Positions 10,349 to 19,272 of a stretch of 45,221 bases of DNA are shown in pieces. The stretch's first letter is position 1, and every line of letters begins with the position of its first letter. Where the stretch lies: NCBI GenBank assembly GCA_027063595.1, contig JAMORJ010000024.1:1-45221 (forward strand). The letters are read 5' to 3'. The notes under the pieces were generated by a model that saw only the letters and a list, made by a program, of their open reading frames with translations, made no database searches and had not been told where the DNA came from. The stretch comes from Nautiliaceae bacterium (GTDB taxonomy: Bacteria; Campylobacterota; Campylobacteria; Campylobacterales; Nautiliaceae). A program made the translations under genes and the position numbers.

Positions 10349-10769
10349 GACAAATGTCGCTAATTACCATTTCCCTATCTATTGCTTTTGCCATATCGTA
10401 TATCGTTAAAAGTCCGATGCTAACTGCCGTTAAAGCTTCCATTTCTATTCCTGTTTTTGAAGTAGTTTTTGCTGTAACTATTAATTTAAAACCGTTTTCT
10501 ATTTCTTCAATTTCCACGTCAACTCCGTCAATTAATATGTTATGACACATTGGAATTAACTCGCTTGTTTTTTTGCTTCCCATAATTGCTGCAATTATTG
10601 CAGTTTGAAGAACGGCTCCTTTTTTTGTTTTTTCTTCTAAAATGGCTTTTTTTGTCTCTTTTTTCATAAAAATTTTGCCGCTTGCTATAGCTATTCTTTT
10701 TGTTATTTCTTTATCTCCTACATCTACCATTTTGGGATTGTGTTTTTCGTTTATGTGAGTTAGTTTCAT
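10302..10769 (-). CDS. moaC: cyclic pyranopterin monophosphate synthase MoaC
   Basis: [72 protein letters not shown]. Confidence 0.96.
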   Translation of the reverse strand: MKLTHINEKHNPKMVDVGDKEITKRIAIASGKIFMKKETKKAILEEKTKKGAVLQTAIIAAIMGSKKTSELIPMCHNILIDGVDVEIEEIENGFKLIVTAKTTSKTGIEMEALTAVSIGLLTIYDMAKAIDREMVISDICLEYKSGGKSGEFKRN

Positions 10770-10912
10770 TTTAAAACCTTTCTTATGTTAAAATGAAGTA
10801 TTGACCATAAAATGCTTCCTATGATGAATCCAAGCAAAGGAGGAAGCTTTAAAATGTTTAAAATTAATATTGTAATTAAAAGCGATATAATTAAAGCAAG
10901 TATTTCTTTCAA
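10766..10912 (-). CDS. small single-pass membrane protein (48 aa), not in supplied ORF list
   Basis: TTG start overlaps the stop of 10909-11640 (TTGA) and its TGA overlaps the moaC ATG (ATGA). Translation (M)[47 protein letters not shown]. Confidence 0.6.
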   Translation of the reverse strand: MKEILALIISLLITILILNILKLPPLLGFIIGSILWSILHFNIRKVLK

Positions 10913-11640
10913 ATTAAACTCCAAGCCATTCTAATTGCAATTATATAAAGGATTATACCAATAATTTTTTTAATTTGTTTTTGATTTAAATGAAAATGCA
11001 TTATGTAATTTCCTATAATTCCTCCAAAAATAGCGGCAATTGTTGCGCTAAGTAGTAATAGCCAATCTATTTTTACGATACTTAAATAAGTTAAGAATGC
11101 TGTAAAAGTAGAAAAAGGAATAACAAAACTCATAGTAACTGCAAGTTTTTTTGCATCAAACCCTAGCAATATTAAAATTGGCAAAAGTAAACTTCCTCCT
11201 CCAACTCCAAGAAGACCGCTAATAACTCCTACTATAGAGCCTAATAAAACCATAACCCATGGTTTATTATAATGAAATTTGGTTTCTTTTTTTCCAAAAA
11301 GTATCATACTTCCAGCAAAAAATAAAAATATAACAAAAAGCCATTTAACATAAATTTGTGGAATGAATTTGCTTAAGTATGCTCCAATAGGAGCGGTAAA
11401 TGCAAGAGATATTGCAAGAGGAAGGGCAAATTTAAAATCAAGAACTTTTCTTTTTATGTTTGCAATGGTTGCCGCTATGGTAGTAGAGGTATTTACAAAA
11501 AGTCCTATTGCTTTGGATGAGTTAAAATCAAGCCCCAAAAAGTGCAAAATTGGAATAAGAGCGACTGCGCTTCCAACGCCTCCAAGCGCAAATACGGTAG
11601 ATAAAATTAAAGTTATTATAAAAACTTCAAGATAAAACAT
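10909..11640 (-). CDS. TauE/SafE-family membrane transporter
   Basis: Multiple TM helices; two half-repeats GGVGSAVALIPILHFLGLD and GLLGVGGGSLLLPILILLGFDAKKLAVTMSF. Confidence 0.85.
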   Translation of the reverse strand: MFYLEVFIITLILSTVFALGGVGSAVALIPILHFLGLDFNSSKAIGLFVNTSTTIAATIANIKRKVLDFKFALPLAISLAFTAPIGAYLSKFIPQIYVKWLFVIFLFFAGSMILFGKKETKFHYNKPWVMVLLGSIVGVISGLLGVGGGSLLLPILILLGFDAKKLAVTMSFVIPFSTFTAFLTYLSIVKIDWLLLLSATIAAIFGGIIGNYIMHFHLNQKQIKKIIGIILYIIAIRMAWSLI

Positions 11641-12007
11641 CTAATATCGCTTTTGCTTTATTTCCGTTTAAATGTTCGCTAAATAGTTTAGATAAACCTC
11701 CTGTTAGATTTTTTGCATTAAATCCTTTATAATTTAGATAATTGGTTGCAAATACGCTTCTGTATGCGTTAGGACATGCGCAAACTATTATTTTGTCTTT
11801 TGGTAATTTTTCTAAATTATCCGGTAGTTTGTTTATAGGAATTTCTATGGCAAAAGGAAATTTAACTACTTCTTTTTCGAAATCTTCTCTAATGTCTAAA
11901 AGAATGGCTTTTTTCTCTTTGAAAAGTTTAATAAATTCTTCAGGTTCTATTTTTGTTTTTCCAAGTTCAGATATACTTAAATTTCTTACAAAATCATCGA
12001 AATTCAT
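11627..12007 (-). CDS. rhodanese-like domain protein
   Basis: AILLDIREDFE..., loop VCACPNAYRSVFATNYL (Cys-x4-Arg), single rhodanese domain. Confidence 0.82.
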   Translation of the reverse strand: MNFDDFVRNLSISELGKTKIEPEEFIKLFKEKKAILLDIREDFEKEVVKFPFAIEIPINKLPDNLEKLPKDKIIVCACPNAYRSVFATNYLNYKGFNAKNLTGGLSKLFSEHLNGNKAKAILDVLS

Positions 12008-12104
12008 TATTTCTCCTTTTTTTTTGAAATTATATCATTATTTATTAACATATGTTTAAAATATTTTTGAAATTTTGATAAAATGCTATAAAAAAAGGAT
12101 TAAG

Positions 12105-12677
12105 ATGAAAAAATTGTTATCAATTTGTTTAATGGGTGCTGTTTTGTTTGCAAGTAATACTGATGAGATTAATAAAAAATTGGATTTATTGCTTCAAAAA
12201 ATTACCGAGCTTGAAAAAAAAGTAGATCAAAAAGATGCTGAAATTGAAAAATTAAAAAATGAAATTAAAAAACAGCAAATTGAGATGAAAAAGCAAGAAG
12301 AAAAAACGAAAAGAGAATTTGCAATTAAAAGTTGTAAGAAAATTAAAGTAACTTCTTTACAATATACTTATCATAACGAGGTAATTCCGTATTACGATTT
12401 AGTGTTTACTTTAAAAAATACTTATCCAGAAACCATTACTTTTATTAGAGGTTCTTTATATGCCGAAGATAAAGACGGAGTTAAGATTTTACAAGCGTAT
12501 GTTAATAGAAAAGTAAATTTAAAACCAGGAGAGAGTGTAACAATTAAATTAAAGCATATTATAGATAGCGAGCTTGAAAAGTATTTAAAAGATGAAAAAC
12601 CAGAGAATTTGAAAGTTTATTTTGAACCAAGCAGAGTAGAGTTTGCTAACGGATATAGATTAGAGTGTACTTTTTAA
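12105..12677 (+). CDS. secreted/periplasmic protein with N-terminal coiled coil, unknown function
   Basis: Signal peptide MKKLLSICLMGAVLFAS after an AAGGA RBS; heptad-rich segment; C-terminal beta-rich region. ATG 12105 preferred over 12075. Confidence 0.65.
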   Translation: MKKLLSICLMGAVLFASNTDEINKKLDLLLQKITELEKKVDQKDAEIEKLKNEIKKQQIEMKKQEEKTKREFAIKSCKKIKVTSLQYTYHNEVIPYYDLVFTLKNTYPETITFIRGSLYAEDKDGVKILQAYVNRKVNLKPGESVTIKLKHIIDSELEKYLKDEKPENLKVYFEPSRVEFANGYRLECTF

Positions 12678-13477
12678 CACTCTATTTTTTCTTTACTTAA
12701 AATTTTAAGTTCGTTACAGCTAAATCCGGCTTTTAATCTTGCCGCTACGTTTATATCTTTTTTCTTCCAATCTTTGAAAAAATTATCTACTATTTGAAAA
12801 TAAGTTTTAATTGGATCTAAATTCTTTTTTCTACATTCCCATTTAAACCATTTATCTCCCTTGCTAACGTGAGGTATTTCTTCTTCTAAAATTATTTCTA
12901 AAGCTTTTATTACCTCTTTTGCGAAAGGATCTTTAATTTTTGAGAGTTTTTTTATAATTTTTTCATTTGCATCAAGTCCATTTGCTTCATACCATCTTGG
13001 AATTATTGCCATTCTACTTAATAAATCTTGCGTTTTTTGAGATGCTTCAAAAAGTGAATCATGAACCGGAAAATCTCCATATTTATAACCCGTTTTTTCT
13101 AAAAGAGAATTTATTGAATTAAAATGTCTAATTTCGTCATTTGCTACTTCGAGCCAGTCAAGATAATATTCTTTTGGCAAATTTCTAAATCTATAACATG
13201 CATCAAGAGCTAAATCTATTGCCGAATATTCAATATGAACTATTGCATGAAGTAAGATAGCTTTTTTTTCGGGGGTATTAAATCCCCTTCTTCTTGGAAC
13301 TTTTGCCGGAGGAACGATTTTACAAAAGGAAGCATAACTTGGTTTTGTAAAAATTTTTGGAGATTTATCGCTTTTAAAATTAAATTTGTCAATATTTTGA
13401 TATAAATCATTAAACATTTTAAATTTTTGTGGTATATTATCGCAAGTAATTATTTGTTCAAGTTTTTCGTAAAACAT
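12674..13477 (-). CDS. DUF455 ferritin-like family protein
   Basis: [48 protein letters not shown]: metal-ligand Glu/His pattern. Confidence 0.78.
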   Translation of the reverse strand: MFYEKLEQIITCDNIPQKFKMFNDLYQNIDKFNFKSDKSPKIFTKPSYASFCKIVPPAKVPRRRGFNTPEKKAILLHAIVHIEYSAIDLALDACYRFRNLPKEYYLDWLEVANDEIRHFNSINSLLEKTGYKYGDFPVHDSLFEASQKTQDLLSRMAIIPRWYEANGLDANEKIIKKLSKIKDPFAKEVIKALEIILEEEIPHVSKGDKWFKWECRKKNLDPIKTYFQIVDNFFKDWKKKDINVAARLKAGFSCNELKILSKEKIEC

Positions 13478-13518
13478 TATTGTCCTTTTTTTTTGAAATT
13501 ATACAAAATGGAGAAAAA

Positions 13519-14475
13519 ATGCTAGTAGATTCGTTTAACCGCGTAATTGATTATATAAGAGTTTCAGTAACAAGTAGATGCAATTTTAGATGTATTTATT
13601 GTATGCCAAATACTCCGTTTGAATGGGATCCAAAGGAAAATATTCTTAGTTATGAAGAGATGTTTGAGTTTTTGAAATTGGCAATAGATGAAGGAGTAAA
13701 AAAAATTAGGTTAACCGGGGGAGAGCCTCTTCTTAGGAAAGATTTGGATAAGTTTGTGAAAATGCTTTATGATTATAAACCTTCTCTTGATTTAGCATTA
13801 ACTACCAATGGGTATTATTTAAAAGAGTATGCAAAAAAATTAAAAGAAGCCGGACTTAAAAGAGTAAATATTTCTTTAGATTCTTTAAGACCGGAAATTG
13901 CGGCTAAAATAGCTCAAAAAGATGTTTTAGAAAAGGTACTAGAAGGAATTGATGAAGCTATAAAAGTTGGATTAAAAGTAAAACTTAATACTGTTGTTAT
14001 GAAAGGTATTAATGATGATGAAATTTTAGATTTGCTTGAATATGCCAAGAAAAAAGGCGTTATTATAAGATTTATTGAATTTATGGAAAACGAAAGAGCT
14101 TATCCTGGTATTAAAAGAGTTGAGTCAAGTGAGATTTTGAAAAAAATTTCAAAAAAGTATAAATTTACAGAACTTCCAAAAGACAATAGTGCAAGCAAAT
14201 ATTTTAAAATGGAAGATGGATATGTTTTTGGAATAATCGAGCCTCATAACGAAGATTTTTGCAAAAGTTGTAATAGAATTAGATTAACAGCCGAGGGGTA
14301 TTTAATTCCATGCCTTTTTTTTACCGAAAGTTATTCTATCAAAGAGGCTATAAGAAAAAAAGATATAAAAAAAGCGGCTGAGATTTTAAGGGATGTGGTA
14401 AAAAATAAACCAGAAAAAAACGATTGGCAAGAGGATAAAATAAGTGATAGGGCTTTTTGGGAGACTGGAGGATAA
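13519..14475 (+). CDS. moaA: GTP 3',8-cyclase MoaA (radical SAM)
   Basis: [27 protein letters not shown]-terminal [16 protein letters not shown] at 13519 fits the family N-terminus ([18 protein letters not shown]). Confidence 0.95.
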   Translation: MLVDSFNRVIDYIRVSVTSRCNFRCIYCMPNTPFEWDPKENILSYEEMFEFLKLAIDEGVKKIRLTGGEPLLRKDLDKFVKMLYDYKPSLDLALTTNGYYLKEYAKKLKEAGLKRVNISLDSLRPEIAAKIAQKDVLEKVLEGIDEAIKVGLKVKLNTVVMKGINDDEILDLLEYAKKKGVIIRFIEFMENERAYPGIKRVESSEILKKISKKYKFTELPKDNSASKYFKMEDGYVFGIIEPHNEDFCKSCNRIRLTAEGYLIPCLFFTESYSIKEAIRKKDIKKAAEILRDVVKNKPEKNDWQEDKISDRAFWETGG

Positions 14476-14477
14476 AT

Positions 14478-15272
14478 ATGACAGAACTTAAAGAAGCGGC
14501 AAATGCTATAAAACAAGCGAAGTATCTTTTAATAACCGCTGGAGCTGGTATGGGAGTTGATAGCGGACTTCCGGATTTTAGAGGGGATGAGGGATTTTGG
14601 AGAGCGTATCCTATTGCTAAAAAGCTTGGTCTTAATTTTCAAGCTCTTGCAAATCCAAAGTGGTTTGAAATTAATCCAAAATTAGCTTGGGCTTTTTATG
14701 GACATAGGCTTAAAATGTATAGAGAAACTATTCCTCATGAAGGATTTAAGGTATTGCTTAATTTGCCTCATGAAAAATTTGTATTTACTTCAAATGTAGA
14801 TGGTCAATTTCAAAAAGCTGGATTTGATGAAGGAAAGATAGTTGAAATTCATGGAAGTATTCATTTCCTTCAATGCACGCTTCCATGTAGTAGGGAAATT
14901 TGGGAAAATAATGAAGAAATTGAAATAGATATGGAAAAATTCGAAGCAAAAAATTTTCCAAAATGTAGAAATTGCGAGAGAATTGCAAGACCTAATATTT
15001 TGATGTTTGGAGATTTTTATTTTGTTGAAGATAGGGTAAACTTACAACTTATGAGATTTGAATATTGGTTAAGTCAAATAGATGAGGAATTGGTTATTAT
15101 CGAAATAGGAGCTGGAAAAGCCGTTCCAACCGTTAGAATGATGAGTGAAAAAATTAGAAAAAAATTTAAAGCTAAATTAATTAGGATAAATCCAAGAGAA
15201 CCTGATGGAGCTGATATTCAAATTCCTCTTGGAGCTAAAGAAGCTCTTTTAAAAATAAAAAACTTGTTATAA
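14478..15272 (+). CDS. Sir2-family NAD-dependent protein deacylase
   Basis: GAGMGVDSGLPDFRG, TSNVDGQFQKAGF, EIHGSIHFLQC with Zn-type CxxxxC...CxxC, GAGKAVPTVR. Confidence 0.9.
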   Translation: MTELKEAANAIKQAKYLLITAGAGMGVDSGLPDFRGDEGFWRAYPIAKKLGLNFQALANPKWFEINPKLAWAFYGHRLKMYRETIPHEGFKVLLNLPHEKFVFTSNVDGQFQKAGFDEGKIVEIHGSIHFLQCTLPCSREIWENNEEIEIDMEKFEAKNFPKCRNCERIARPNILMFGDFYFVEDRVNLQLMRFEYWLSQIDEELVIIEIGAGKAVPTVRMMSEKIRKKFKAKLIRINPREPDGADIQIPLGAKEALLKIKNLL

Positions 15273-15291
15273 TTTGAAAAAAGGATAAAAA

Positions 15292-15687
15292 GTGAAAAAA
15301 GTATTGTTTTTAGGTTTAAGTGTTGTAGCTTTGTTTTCTTTTAACATGGTTGATGGTAAAATGTATAAATGTAAAACGGAAGGTCTTTCTTTTAGTGATG
15401 GGAATACCACAAAAAATATTCCTTTAACTCCCAAAACAGAACCTCTTATTAAAAATTCTTTAAAAAATTTTTTTGAAATCAAAGTTAAAAAAATTAAAAA
15501 CATTGTTGATATAAAAGTTGGAAAAGATGAGGGTAATTTAACGTTTGTTGGAAAATGGAGAGGTTATGATAGATATCAGGATGTTATGAGTTCTATTATT
15601 TTCATGCCTGATAAGAATTCTTCTACGAATAATGCGGCTTTGATAATACCATCTCAAAGATTAATTATTTTTTATAAATGCCAGTAA
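15292..15687 (+). CDS. exported hypothetical protein
   Basis: Signal-like MKKVLFLGLSVVALFSF, 131 aa, GGATAA-type RBS; overlaps the next gene by 10 nt. Confidence 0.6.
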   Translation: MKKVLFLGLSVVALFSFNMVDGKMYKCKTEGLSFSDGNTTKNIPLTPKTEPLIKNSLKNFFEIKVKKIKNIVDIKVGKDEGNLTFVGKWRGYDRYQDVMSSIIFMPDKNSSTNNAALIIPSQRLIIFYKCQ

Positions 15688-16037
15688 TTTTTGTTTATGG
15701 AAGTTTAAAAAAAGGTAAAAAACTTCATTATTATCTTAAAAACTCCGTTTTTCTCGGAGTTGGTCAAACTTGTAAGAAATATCCTCTAATTCTTTCAAAA
15801 AGCGGTTGGTATCCTTATTTAATAGAAAAAGAAGGATTTGGTTTTCAAATAAAGGGAGAAGTTTATAAGGTTGATTTTAAAACCTTAAAAAAACTTGATA
15901 AGGTTGAAGAAGTTCCACATTATTATTATCGAAAAAAAATTCCTATATGTTTAAATAATAAAAAGGTATTAGCATATACGTATTTTGTAAGAAAGCCTCC
16001 AAAGTTTACTAAAAAAGATTTGTTAAAAGAATTTTAA
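15678..16037 (+). CDS. gamma-glutamylcyclotransferase (AIG2-like) family protein
   Basis: N-terminal FVYGSLKKGKKLHYYL, then GEVYKVDFKTLKKLDKVEEVPHYYYRK. Confidence 0.82.
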   Translation: MPVIFVYGSLKKGKKLHYYLKNSVFLGVGQTCKKYPLILSKSGWYPYLIEKEGFGFQIKGEVYKVDFKTLKKLDKVEEVPHYYYRKKIPICLNNKKVLAYTYFVRKPPKFTKKDLLKEF

Positions 16038-16089
16038 GTTTATGTTAGGTTTATTTTAAGGGAATATACTTTTTTAAAAAAGGTATCAA

Positions 16090-16737
16090 ATGAGAATTTT
16101 GCTTATAGAAGATGATAGGGATTTAAATGAGACTATTAAAGAATTTTTGGAATTAAGCGGTTTTGAAGTAATTAGTGTTTTTGATGGAGAAGAAGGATTG
16201 AGTAAGGCTTACGAAGAAAATTTCGATTTGTTAATAGTTGATGTGAAATTGCCAAAAATAAATGGATTTGAATTGGTAAAAGAGTTAAGAAAAACAAAAA
16301 ATACGCCGGTTATTTTTTTAACTTCTCTTAATTCTCAAAAAGATATAGAAGAGGGTTTTTTAAGCGGAGGAGATGATTATATTACAAAACCTTTTTCTTT
16401 AAATGAGTTAAAGCTTAGAATTGAAGCAATTCTTAGAAGGGTTTATGGAAATAGTGAAATTATAAAAATAGGGGATGTTGAGTTTGATTTGAAAAAAGAA
16501 ATTTTGAAAAAAAATGGAAAAATAGTTCATTTAAAACCAAAAGAGATAAAACTTTTAAAACTTTTTCTAAAAAATAAAGGCAAAATTTTAAGCAAAGAGG
16601 AGATTTTTGAAGAAATTTATGATTTGGAAGAGCCAAATGAATATTCTCTTAGGGTATTTGTTAATAATTTAAGAAAAGTTTTTGGAAAAGAAAAAATAGA
16701 AACAATAAAAAATGTAGGATATAGATTTGTGGGGTGA
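16090..16737 (+). CDS. OmpR/PhoB-family response regulator
   Basis: Receiver (IEDDRDLNE, LIVDVKLPKINGFELV, FLTSL, KPFSLNEL) plus winged-helix DNA-binding domain (RVFVNNLRKVFG...NVGYRFVG). Confidence 0.95.
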   Translation: MRILLIEDDRDLNETIKEFLELSGFEVISVFDGEEGLSKAYEENFDLLIVDVKLPKINGFELVKELRKTKNTPVIFLTSLNSQKDIEEGFLSGGDDYITKPFSLNELKLRIEAILRRVYGNSEIIKIGDVEFDLKKEILKKNGKIVHLKPKEIKLLKLFLKNKGKILSKEEIFEEIYDLEEPNEYSLRVFVNNLRKVFGKEKIETIKNVGYRFVG

Positions 16738-17764
16738 AAAAAAGAGTTTAGTTTTATTTTTAACTACTTATCTAATTTCTATGGTGTTTTTTATAGCCAT
16801 TTTTGATTATTTATATTTTAAGAATATTATGTTTGAAATTTTACAAAATCAAAAAGCTTTAATAAAACAACAATTATTAAACGAAAATTTAAGGTTTAGG
16901 TTTTGGAATAATGAATTTAAGGATTTAAATATAACAATTTATGATGGGAAAATTGTTTTAAAAAAATCTCCTCAAGTTGGAGTATGTGTTGATTATGAAT
17001 TAATTAGAGGATGGAGAAAATTTAAAATAATTGCTTGTAAAGTTTTTGAAGATAGGAAAAAGGAAATTATTTTTAAGCTACTTTTTTATAATGTGGTATT
17101 TTTAGTTTTTGTTTCTATTTTTGCTTATTTTTTGGCAAAGCTTTTTTTAAAACCTATGAGAGATGAAATAAAAAAGCTTGAAAATTTTCTAAGAGATATT
17201 ACTCACGAAATGCAAACTCCAATAGCTATAATAAATTCCAATATCGAGATGCTTGAAATTAAAGGAATTGAATATAAAGAATTTCAAAGAATAAAAAATG
17301 CAGCCAATAGATTATCTGCTATTTTTGAAATGCTTAAATTTTTAAATTTAAAAAGAAAAGAGGTTATAAGTTTGAATTTAAAAGAGGTCTTACTTGAGAG
17401 AATAAGATTTTTTGAGACTCAAATAGAACAAAGAAATTTAAAAATAAAAAAAGAATTAAAAGATGTTATTTTAAATATTGATAAAGAAGATTTAATAAGA
17501 ATCTTTGATAATCTTCTTTCAAATGCCATTAAATATTCGATGGGGGATATTTATATTTATTTAAATGAGAAAGGTTTTTGCGTTGAAAATAAAGGAGAGA
17601 TAAAAAATCCAAAAGAAGTAATTCAAAAATTTGTTAGGGAAAATAAAAGCGAAGGCGGTTTTGGGCTTGGGCTTTATATTGTAAACGAAATTTGTAAATT
17701 TTATGGTTTTAAATTTGAAATAACAAATAAAAATGGATTTGTTAAGGTTTGTGTTTATTTTTAG
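16727..17764 (+). CDS. sensor histidine kinase
   Basis: Two TM segments, H-box DITHEMQTPIAI, N-box DNLLSNAIKYS, G-box GGFGLGLYIVNEI; overlaps the response regulator; TTG start. Confidence 0.93.
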   Translation: MWGEKKSLVLFLTTYLISMVFFIAIFDYLYFKNIMFEILQNQKALIKQQLLNENLRFRFWNNEFKDLNITIYDGKIVLKKSPQVGVCVDYELIRGWRKFKIIACKVFEDRKKEIIFKLLFYNVVFLVFVSIFAYFLAKLFLKPMRDEIKKLENFLRDITHEMQTPIAIINSNIEMLEIKGIEYKEFQRIKNAANRLSAIFEMLKFLNLKRKEVISLNLKEVLLERIRFFETQIEQRNLKIKKELKDVILNIDKEDLIRIFDNLLSNAIKYSMGDIYIYLNEKGFCVENKGEIKNPKEVIQKFVRENKSEGGFGLGLYIVNEICKFYGFKFEITNKNGFVKVCVYF

Positions 17765-17814
17765 TTTATATTGATCTACTATACTTTTAATACAAAAAAT
17801 TAAAGGAGGAAAAA

Positions 17815-18240
17815 ATGAAAAAAGTAGTAATTAGCGTGCTTGTAGCTGCTGGTTTATTTGGTTTTAATTTTAGCAATGCTTCGAATTCAAATTCTACTAC
17901 AAATCAAAATCAATTGCAAGAATATAATTATGGATATGTAGTAGAAGGGAAAGTATTAAGAGCCTATAAAGCTCCAGGTTTTGGTCCAAGAAGATTTGAA
18001 TGGCTTTTTATGGATGTGGAGACAAAAAATGGAATTGTAAAAGTTGGAATTGCTCCAACATTTAGAGTTTCTAATCTTCCTATTAATGAGGGAGATAGAG
18101 TAAGAGTTAATGGTTATACTCCTCCTTATTGGCCAAATGGAGTAATTAAAGCATGGGATATTTATGATGTGAGTCAAAAAAAAGATTATCCAATTGTAGG
18201 TTGGGGACCTGGTAGGAGATGGGGAAGATATTATAGATAA
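17815..18240 (+). CDS. periplasmic OB-fold-like protein, unknown function
   Basis: Signal peptide MKKVVISVLVAAGLFGF; beta-rich core VVEGKVLRAYKAP...GDRVRVNGYTPP; strong AAAGGAGG RBS. Confidence 0.65.
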   Translation: MKKVVISVLVAAGLFGFNFSNASNSNSTTNQNQLQEYNYGYVVEGKVLRAYKAPGFGPRRFEWLFMDVETKNGIVKVGIAPTFRVSNLPINEGDRVRVNGYTPPYWPNGVIKAWDIYDVSQKKDYPIVGWGPGRRWGRYYR

Positions 18241-18250
18241 GGAGAAAAAA

Positions 18251-18388
18251 ATGGAGAGTAAAGATATTTACAAAATAATCCTTTTGGTTTTCCTTTTGTT
18301 TCTTTTATTTCCTTTTATAAAATTTTTGTTTTTTAAATTATTTGGATTTTATGGATTTGGATGCTGTAGGTGTGGTAGATGGTGGTAA
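18251..18388 (+). CDS. 45-aa membrane peptide with Cys/Trp tail, not in supplied ORF list
   Basis: RBS AAGGAG, ATG at 18251; MESKDIYKIILLVFLLFLLFPFIKFLFFKLFGFYGFGCCRCGRWW. Confidence 0.6.
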   Translation: MESKDIYKIILLVFLLFLLFPFIKFLFFKLFGFYGFGCCRCGRWW

Positions 18389-18395
18389 AGGAAGT

Positions 18396-18488
18396 ATGAT
18401 GAGAAGATTTTTAGTTATGTTAATGATGGTGGTAATTTTATTTATTGTAGGATGTGTTTGTAGAGGTTCTTGTTGGAGGTGTTGGTAG
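18396..18488 (+). CDS. 30-aa membrane peptide with Cys/Trp tail, not in supplied ORF list
   Basis: RBS AAGGAAG, ATG at 18396; MMRRFLVMLMMVVILFIVGCVCRGSCWRCW; its TAG overlaps the GTG of the next gene. Confidence 0.55.
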   Translation: MMRRFLVMLMMVVILFIVGCVCRGSCWRCW

Positions 18489-18808
18489 TGAAAAAATGGA
18501 TTGATTTAGTATTGTTTTATTTTACAATAATTTTAATTTTTAGCGGGATTGTACTTTATATTATGCCTCATGGTCGTATTGCTTATTGGAGCGGATGGAA
18601 ATTTTTATGGATAGATAAGGATGGGTGGGATAATATTCATGTAGTTTTTGGTATTTTTATGAGTATTTTTGTAATTTGGCATGTTGGAATTAATTGGAAG
18701 ATAATGAAAAAATATCTTTTAAAAAAAGAATCTTTTATAATTGCTTTGGTTTGTATAGTTTTTATATTTGGCAGTGTTAAAAATATTTTTCCGTTTAGTT
18801 TAGTTTAA
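18488..18808 (+). CDS. DUF4405-like membrane protein (cytochrome b561-like)
   Basis: GTG at 18488 (overlapping the previous stop, GGAGG upstream) gives MKKWIDLVLFYFTIILIFSGIVLYIMPHGR...; TM helices with conserved His (NIHVVFG, IWHVGINW). Confidence 0.72.
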   Translation: MKKWIDLVLFYFTIILIFSGIVLYIMPHGRIAYWSGWKFLWIDKDGWDNIHVVFGIFMSIFVIWHVGINWKIMKKYLLKKESFIIALVCIVFIFGSVKNIFPFSLV

Positions 18809-18816
18809 TTATTTCT

Positions 18817-19239
18817 TTGGAAGAAAAAATAAAATCCTCTTATAATTTTCAAGCTCCAATTATTCCTCATGCCGAACTTTTAACGTTAAAGGATTATTGT
18901 AAAAAGGTAAATATTCCTTTAAGTTTAGCAATGGCTAAATTGAAATCAAAAAATATTAAATTTAATGAAAATTGGACTTTAAAAGAAATAGCTAGAAAAA
19001 ATAATTTAGCTCCTTTAGATATTGGCAAAATAATCTTTTCTCCAGTAAATATGGGTGGTTATGGATATGGAAGGATGACTTTAAAGGAAATTTGTAAAAA
19101 ATTTAATTTGAGTGAAAAAAAATGTTTGGAAAAGTTGAAACGACAAAAAATTAATGCTAGTTTGAATGAAACATTAAAAGAAATTGCTTTAAAAAACGAT
19201 CTTTTTCCAGTGGATATTATGAATTTCATTAAAAAATAA
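18817..19239 (+). CDS. tandem-module protein (two ~50-residue helical repeats), partner of DUF4405 protein
   Basis: Repeats TLKDYCKKVNIPLSLAMAKLKSKNIKFNENWTLKEIARKNNLAPLDIGKII and TLKEICKKFNLSEKKCLEKLKRQKINASLNETLKEIALKNDLFPVDIMNFI; TTG start, weak RBS. Confidence 0.6.
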   Translation: MEEKIKSSYNFQAPIIPHAELLTLKDYCKKVNIPLSLAMAKLKSKNIKFNENWTLKEIARKNNLAPLDIGKIIFSPVNMGGYGYGRMTLKEICKKFNLSEKKCLEKLKRQKINASLNETLKEIALKNDLFPVDIMNFIKK

Positions 19240-19272
19240 TTATGTTATAATTAAATAAAAAAGGAGGGGAAA

